Part shown: in pieces, positions 18,471 to 22,156 of the stretch | Numbering within the stretch: the stretch's first letter is position 1 | Layout of the letters: each line of letters begins with the position of its first letter | Source of the DNA: Candidatus Accumulibacter sp. UBA704 | Lineage (GTDB): Bacteria; Pseudomonadota; Gammaproteobacteria; Burkholderiales; Rhodocyclaceae | Reading direction: 5' to 3' | Length of the DNA: 22,156 nt | Assembly: GCA_002304785.1 (NCBI GenBank) | Contig: DBMG01000157.1 | Span: 512-22,667 of the forward strand | The notes under the pieces: model-generated | Database searches by the model: none | What the model was told of the DNA's origin: nothing | What the model saw: the letters and a program-made list of their open reading frames with translations, nothing else | Made by a program: the position numbers and the translations under genes

Positions 18471-19094
18471 ATGAAACGAACCAGGACAAGCAAGGCGTGG
18501 ATGCATGAACACGTCACCGATCCATACGTGCAGCGTGCCAAGGCAGAGGGATTCCGCTCGCGCGCCGCGTTCAAGCTGATGGAGATTGATGACCGCGATC
18601 ACCTGATTCGTGCCGGCGAGGTCGTTGTCGATCTCGGGGCTGCTCCGGGAGGTTGGTCGCAGGTCGCGGCGCAGCGCATGAATGGCCGCGGGCGCGTGGT
18701 GGCGCTCGACCTGCTGGAAATGGACGGATTGCACGGCGTCCAGTTCATCCGGGGAGATTTCCGCGAAGAATGCGTGCTGCATCAACTGGAAGAATTACTG
18801 GCCGGAGAGCGCGTTGGGCTTGTCCTTTCCGACATGGCCCCCAATATATCAGGCGTACCCGTTTCCGATCAGGCGCGGATCATGCACCTGGCCGAACTTG
18901 GATTGGACTTTTGTCGCCACTGGCTGAAACCGGAGGGGGCTTTTCTGGTCAAAGTTTTTCAGGGCTACGGTTACGAGGATTTCGTGCGTGAGATGAAGCA
19001 GGTTTTCAAGACGGTGACGACGCGCAAGCCGGATGCTTCCCGGGACCGCAGTGCCGAAGTGTATTTGCTCGGAAAAGGACTGAAAGAGGGTTGA
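18471..19094 (+). CDS. rlmE: 23S rRNA 2'-O-ribose methyltransferase RlmE (FtsJ/RrmJ)
   Basis: A 207-residue SAM-dependent methyltransferase of the 50S subunit; the E. coli enzyme modifies U2552. The SAM motif is VVDLGAAPGGWSQVA (52-66). The K-D-K-E catalytic tetrad is visible as K35 (RAAFKL), D121 (LSDMAPN), K161 (LVKVFQG) and E196 (SAEVYLLG). Length is normal. ATG 18471 begins the conserved basic N-terminus. ftsH lies about 100 bp downstream in the same direction, the classical rlmE-ftsH pair. Confidence 0.96.
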   Translation: MKRTRTSKAWMHEHVTDPYVQRAKAEGFRSRAAFKLMEIDDRDHLIRAGEVVVDLGAAPGGWSQVAAQRMNGRGRVVALDLLEMDGLHGVQFIRGDFREECVLHQLEELLAGERVGLVLSDMAPNISGVPVSDQARIMHLAELGLDFCRHWLKPEGAFLVKVFQGYGYEDFVREMKQVFKTVTTRKPDASRDRSAEVYLLGKGLKEG

Positions 19095-19103
19095 GCGCCC
19101 GAT

Positions 19104-19133
19104 CTGACGGAATGGTCGGAGAAGGTTTAGAAT
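19104..19133 (+). promoter_or_regulatory. Possible sigma-70 promoter for ftsH
   Basis: CTGACG (19104-19109), 18-nt spacer, TAGAAT (19128-19133), between rlmE and ftsH. The -10 matches 5 of 6 bases. No sigma-32 motif was seen here, unlike at grpE and dnaK. Pattern match only. Confidence 0.35.
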
Positions 19134-19156
19134 GGCGTCTTTGTGAAGTGCATCCT

Positions 19157-19175
19157 TCCCCGGTCTTTTCGGGGA
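19157..19175 (+). other. Small hairpin in the ftsH leader
   Basis: TCCCCG (19157-19162) and CGGGGA (19170-19175) form a perfect 6-bp stem with a 7-nt loop. No T-run follows, so it is not a terminator. It sits 5 nt before the GAGGAAGAGG ribosome site of ftsH and could affect mRNA stability or initiation. Confidence 0.45.
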
Positions 19176-19197
19176 GCAACGAGGAAGAGGTACGGCA

Positions 19198-21030
19198 TTG
19201 AATAACATGTTCAAGAATCTGGCGGTCTGGCTGGTGATTGGTCTCGTGCTGATGACCGTCTTCAACCAGTTCAATACCCGACAGGTCACCCAGGCGTCGA
19301 TGGAATACTCCCAGTTCATGGAGGAAGTCGGACGCGGCTCGATTACCAAAGTTGTCATCGAAGGGCGTGTGCTCAAGGCGACAACCAGCGACGGACGCAA
19401 GCTCACCACGTATGCGCCGCCGGATCTGTGGATGGTTTCCGACCTGCTCAAGCATGGCGTAAAGGTCGAAGCCAAGCCGGAAGAAGAACAGTCCTTCCTG
19501 ATGAACATCTTCATCAGCTGGTTCCCGATGCTGTTGCTGATCGGGGTCTGGGTGTTCTTTATGCGCCAGATGCAGGGCGGCGGCAAGGGCGGAGCGTTCT
19601 CGTTCGGCAAGAGCAAGGCTCGGCTTCTCGACGAGTCGACCAACAACATCACCTTCGCCGACGTTGCTGGTTGTGACGAAGCGAAGGAAGAGGTCGCGGA
19701 ACTCGTCGATTTCCTGCGCGATCCGTCCAAGTTCCAGAAACTGGGCGGGCGTATTCCGAAGGGCGTGCTGCTCGTCGGCAACCCGGGGACAGGCAAGACG
19801 CTGCTGGCCAAGGCGATTGCCGGCGAGGCCAAAGTGCCTTTCTTCTCGATTTCCGGTTCCGATTTCGTGGAAATGTTCGTCGGCGTGGGCGCGGCGCGCG
19901 TCCGGGACATGTTCGAGAATGCCAAGAAACATTCTCCTTGCATCATCTTTATCGATGAACTCGACGCAATCGGGAAAGCGCGCGGCAACGTCATGGTGGG
20001 CGGCCATGACGAGCGCGAACAGACCCTCAATCAGCTCCTGGTCGAAATGGATGGATTCGATCCCAGTGTGGGCGTTGTCATTCTTGCCGCGACGAACCGG
20101 CCGGAAACCCTAGACCCCGCGCTGCTGCGGGCCGGAAGGTTCGACCGCCAGGTGCTGGTCGATCGGCCCGATGTAAATGGACGCGAAGCCATTTTGAAAA
20201 TTCATGCACAGAAGGTCAAGATGGCCGCGGATGTCAACCTGGCGGTGATAGCACGAAAGACCCCCGGGTTTTCCGGGGCGGACCTCGCAAACGTCGTGAA
20301 CGAGGCCGCTCTCCTGGCAGGGAGAAAAAGCAAGTCCGAGGTGGAAATGGAGGACCTGGACGAGGCTGTCGACCGCATCATCGCGGGCCTCGAAAAGAAA
20401 AACCGGGTGATCAACCCGAAGGAAAAGGAGATCGTGGCCTATCACGAAACGGGGCATGCCCTCGTGGCCGCATTTACGCCGGGGGCCGACGCGGTCCACA
20501 AGATCTCCATCATTCCCCGCGGGATCGGGGCGCTCGGGTACACCCAGCAGCTCCCCACCGAAGATCGCTACCTGATGACCAGACGCGAACTTCTCGGCAA
20601 AATCGACGTCCTGCTTGGAGGCCGAATGTCCGAGGACGTCGTTTTTGGAGAAATCTCGACCGGCGCCCACAACGACCTGCAAAGGGCAACCGAAATCGCC
20701 AGGGCCATGACGCTCGAGTACGGAATGGGCAAGACGCTCGGCCTCTCCACGTATCCACGGCAGAACAGGCCCATGTTCCTGTCCTCGGAGCAGGCGCCGT
20801 TCATCGGCAAGGAGTATAGCGAAGCGACGGCCGCCAAGCTCGACGAAGAGGTGAAGGAGCTTATCACCGAACGGGCTGTTGCCGTTAAGGAGCTTCTTTC
20901 GCAGAAAAGAGCGCTTCTCGACCGGATCGCTTCGGAGCTTCTCCATCAGGAGGTCATGGAAAGCGAAAGATTCAACGAAATCATCGGCGGGACGGCCGAA
21001 CCCGGGATTGCCCCGAAAGCAGGCCGATGA
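19198..21030 (+). CDS. ftsH: ATP-dependent zinc metalloprotease FtsH, hybrid of two FtsH types
   Basis: A 610-residue membrane AAA+ protease of the inner membrane. It has transmembrane segments at about 8-24 and 103-121, Walker A GNPGTGKT (194-201), Walker B IIFIDELD (249-256), the second region of homology ATNRPETLDPALLRAGRFDRQ (298-318), the zinc site HETGH (416-420) and a third ligand D493. All catalytic residues are present. The start is TTG: GAGGAAGAGG lies 7 nt before it, while ATG 19207 is too far. The N-terminal about 240 residues match betaproteobacterial FtsH. From about GKARG and GGHDEREQ onward it reads as another subfamily (VDRPD, AGLEKKNRV, IGALGYTQQLPTEDRY). AGA/AGG encode 1 of 19 arginines in codons 1-360 but 7 of 17 afterwards. 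The frame is intact, so the product may work if the junction is real. Confidence 0.93.
   Translation: MNNMFKNLAVWLVIGLVLMTVFNQFNTRQVTQASMEYSQFMEEVGRGSITKVVIEGRVLKATTSDGRKLTTYAPPDLWMVSDLLKHGVKVEAKPEEEQSFLMNIFISWFPMLLLIGVWVFFMRQMQGGGKGGAFSFGKSKARLLDESTNNITFADVAGCDEAKEEVAELVDFLRDPSKFQKLGGRIPKGVLLVGNPGTGKTLLAKAIAGEAKVPFFSISGSDFVEMFVGVGAARVRDMFENAKKHSPCIIFIDELDAIGKARGNVMVGGHDEREQTLNQLLVEMDGFDPSVGVVILAATNRPETLDPALLRAGRFDRQVLVDRPDVNGREAILKIHAQKVKMAADVNLAVIARKTPGFSGADLANVVNEAALLAGRKSKSEVEMEDLDEAVDRIIAGLEKKNRVINPKEKEIVAYHETGHALVAAFTPGADAVHKISIIPRGIGALGYTQQLPTEDRYLMTRRELLGKIDVLLGGRMSEDVVFGEISTGAHNDLQRATEIARAMTLEYGMGKTLGLSTYPRQNRPMFLSSEQAPFIGKEYSEATAAKLDEEVKELITERAVAVKELLSQKRALLDRIASELLHQEVMESERFNEIIGGTAEPGIAPKAGR
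19915..20280. other. Junction zone between two sequence types inside ftsH
   Basis: Across this stretch (codons about 240-361) the protein changes from the betaproteobacterial FtsH pattern to another FtsH subfamily, and codon use shifts to more AGA and AGG. The exact breakpoint cannot be placed because the AAA+ core is conserved on both sides. It could be an assembly join, recombination between paralogues, or transfer from another lineage. Confidence 0.6.
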
Positions 21031-21059
21031 AAACCTAGTCCGAGCCACTCAGGCAGCCG

Positions 21060-21072
21060 GGCTGAGAGCCTC
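21060..21072. repeat. REP-like hairpin, copy A
   Basis: GGCTGAGAGCCTC between ftsH and the methyltransferase gene has GGCT/AGCC arms around GAG. It matches the reverse complement of the hairpin at 21859-21873 at 12 of 13 positions, and shares its first 10 bases with 21899-21908. Confidence 0.4.
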
Positions 21073-21085
21073 TATTCATTTGAGA

Positions 21086-21736
21086 ATGACGACCGGATTG
21101 GATGTTCAAACCGAATATTGGGACGGCGTCGCGAGGACCAAATCGTTCAGCATTCCGCTCGACATGGAGCGGTTTCTCCGGATCGTGCCAAAAACCGCCC
21201 GCATCCTGGACTACGGCTGCGGGTACGGAAGAACGTGCGCCGAACTGTCCTCGACCGGGTATACCGAAGTTGCCGGAGTGGACATCTCCGGGGAGATGAT
21301 CAGGCGGGGTCTTGAAACCCATCCCGGCCTGAGGCTTCAAAAGATTGTCCCGAACAGCCTGCCGTATCCCGACTCCACCTTTGATGCCGTCATACTCTTT
21401 GCCGTCCTGACCTGCATCCCGACCGACGACGGTCAGAGGGCCCTGATCGATGAAATCCGGCGCGTGCTTCGGCCGCAGGGGATTCTCTACGTCAGCGACT
21501 TTCTGATTCAGCAGGATGAGCGAAACCAGGCGAGATATCGACATTTCGAGGGCAGGTACGGCCGCTACGGCGTTTTCGAACTGCCCGAGGGTGCAGTACT
21601 TCGCCACCATTTGCCGGAATGGATCGGGGAACTCCTACGTGCATTCAAGATATTCGAAGCCCTCGAACTCGACGTCACCACGATGAACGCCCACCACGGC
21701 AGAGTCTTCCAGCATTTCGCAAGGAAGATTTCGTGA
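21086..21736 (+). CDS. Class I SAM-dependent methyltransferase, substrate unknown
   Basis: A 216-residue protein with the Rossmann-like methyltransferase fold. Motif I is LDYGCGYGR (41-49), the acidic ribose-binding residue is D66 in AGVDIS, the post-I region is SLPYPDSTFDAVILFAVL (about 91-108), and IDEIRRVLRPQGILYVSDF (121-139) is the motif III region. This is the Methyltransf_11 type; the substrate cannot be told. ATG 21086 is chosen because it begins the recognisable domain; its ribosome site is weak. The frame is open further upstream only by overlapping ftsH. About 10 of roughly 22 arginines use AGA or AGG, like the 3' part of ftsH and unlike the genes further left. It replaces the folP-glmM pair expected after a betaproteobacterial ftsH. 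Confidence 0.85.
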   Translation: MTTGLDVQTEYWDGVARTKSFSIPLDMERFLRIVPKTARILDYGCGYGRTCAELSSTGYTEVAGVDISGEMIRRGLETHPGLRLQKIVPNSLPYPDSTFDAVILFAVLTCIPTDDGQRALIDEIRRVLRPQGILYVSDFLIQQDERNQARYRHFEGRYGRYGVFELPEGAVLRHHLPEWIGELLRAFKIFEALELDVTTMNAHHGRVFQHFARKIS

Positions 21737-21852
21737 TGGAGATGTCGGCACGACCGTAGCAATTCAAAATAACCTGCTTGATCAATCTCTCCCCATAGCC
21801 GTCAACTTATATTGCCAAATGACTCATCATCGCCAGGAAATCAGGTACTGAT

Positions 21853-21908
21853 GTGGGAGAGGCTTTCAGCCTCGATGCTTGCGGCTTGGTGTCCTTCAGG
21901 CTGAGAGC
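21853..21908. repeat. REP-like hairpin pair, copies B and C
   Basis: Copy B: GTGGGA, then GAGGCT-TTC-AGCCTC (21859-21873), a perfect 6-bp stem with a 3-nt loop, resembling REP elements with a short conserved foot before the hairpin. Copy C: AGGCTGAGAGCT (21898-21909), a degenerate inverted copy about 25 bp away. A head-to-head pair is typical of REP doublets. No REP-associated transposase is in the window. Confidence 0.5.
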
Positions 21909-21922
21909 TATGAGTCCCCTGG

Positions 21923-21938
21923 TTGGACCAAGGTCCAA
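21923..21938. promoter_or_regulatory. 7-2-7 inverted repeat, possible operator
   Basis: TTGGACC-AA-GGTCCAA has perfect 7-bp arms around AA. It lies about 100 bp upstream of the exported-protein gene at 22040. Its compact symmetry suits a dimeric repressor site better than a terminator, since no T-run follows and a 2-nt loop cannot close. Confidence 0.4.
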
Positions 21939-22039
21939 TTGCCCCGGATGAAAATTCTGTATATCTATCTGCTTACAACCTCGTGATCCAAAGTCGTACC
22001 AATTTCGGATGTACAATTCAACGGTCGGAGGTATTGATT

Positions 22040-22156
22040 ATGAAATTCATAAACACAATTTTCGTATCCGCCGTTTTGTTCGCATTTCTTTCGTCCGCCT
22101 GCATCTGCACGGCCGGGGCAACTGCCATCACGCGTGAAGAAACGATGCTGGGAGAT
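22040..22156 (+). CDS. Exported protein of unknown function, N-terminal part, cut by window edge
   Basis: Only 39 codons are present. The ATG at 22040 has a perfect GGAGG 8 nt upstream. Residues 1-29 look like a Sec signal peptide: MKFIN, a hydrophobic core IFVSAVLFAFLSSA, then two cysteines and a plausible signal peptidase I site after AGATA. The Cys at 21 lacks a good lipobox (S at -3), so lipoprotein status is doubtful. The mature part begins ITREETMLGD and is too short to identify. It belongs to the segment with the altered codon use. Confidence 0.7.
   Translation, partial: MKFINTIFVSAVLFAFLSSACICTAGATAITREETMLGD

Larger units (their letters stand above)
21737..22039. other. Non-coding stretch with hairpins and a palindrome
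   Basis: About 300 bp without a convincing gene, visibly richer in A and T than the rest of the window. It holds the REP-like pair at 21853-21908, the palindrome at 21923-21938 and the ribosome site of the next gene (GGAGG, 22027-22031). A 69-codon minus-strand frame at 21807-22016 has no recognisable features. Confidence 0.6.

Noticed and set aside
21807..22016. 69-codon minus-strand frame in the right-end gap
   Set aside because: It overlaps the REP-like hairpins and the palindrome, and it has no ribosome site or recognisable motif.

Overview
The window looks like a core chromosomal segment of a betaproteobacterium, most like the Rhodocyclales (Dechloromonas/Azonexus relatives). This rests on GC-rich coding DNA, on the gene blocks dnaK-grpE, hemH-hrcA/nadK-recN, fur/bamE and dapB-carA-carB-greA-yhbY/rlmE-ftsH, and on the protein sequences. 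The taxonomic placement is inference from remembered family sequences; no search was run.

Layout. Positions 1-1160: the start of dnaK (cut by the window edge) and grpE on the minus strand. Each has its own sigma-32 heat-shock promoter of the same geometry (CTTGAAA, 13 nt, CCCCA). Positions 1160-5520: divergently, a Ser/Thr protein kinase fused to a C-terminal cyclic-nucleotide-binding domain, then recQ, which converges on a minus-strand gene for an EF-hand-like calcium-binding protein of unknown role. Positions 5600-10380: hemH and the heat-shock repressor gene hrcA (minus, overlapping), divergent from nadK-recN. Positions 10400-12920: an SprA-related HExxH metalloprotease-like gene, fur (minus), then bamE and dapB (plus). 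Positions 12920-19100: carA-carB behind a good sigma-70 promoter and a leader hairpin containing a possible 8-codon leader ORF, a strong terminator directly in front of greA, then yhbY (minus) and rlmE. Positions 19100-22156: ftsH, a SAM methyltransferase, about 300 bp of non-coding DNA with REP-like hairpins and a palindrome, and the first 39 codons of an exported protein.

Functionally this is mostly housekeeping: protein quality control (DnaK, GrpE, HrcA, FtsH), DNA repair (RecQ, RecN), metabolism (HemH, NadK, DapB, CarAB), iron control (Fur), outer-membrane assembly (BamE), and transcription and ribosome factors (GreA, YhbY, RlmE).

The main anomaly is at the right end. The N-terminal part of FtsH reads as the usual betaproteobacterial protein. 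From roughly codon 240-260 onward it reads as a different FtsH subfamily, arginine codon use changes sharply, and the expected downstream folP-glmM pair is absent. This is either a contig chimera joined through conserved ftsH sequence or a genuine recombination. I saw no convincing new defence or mobile system. The best candidates for undescribed biology are the kinase-cNMP fusion, the carAB leader, the EF-hand protein and the hybrid ftsH junction.
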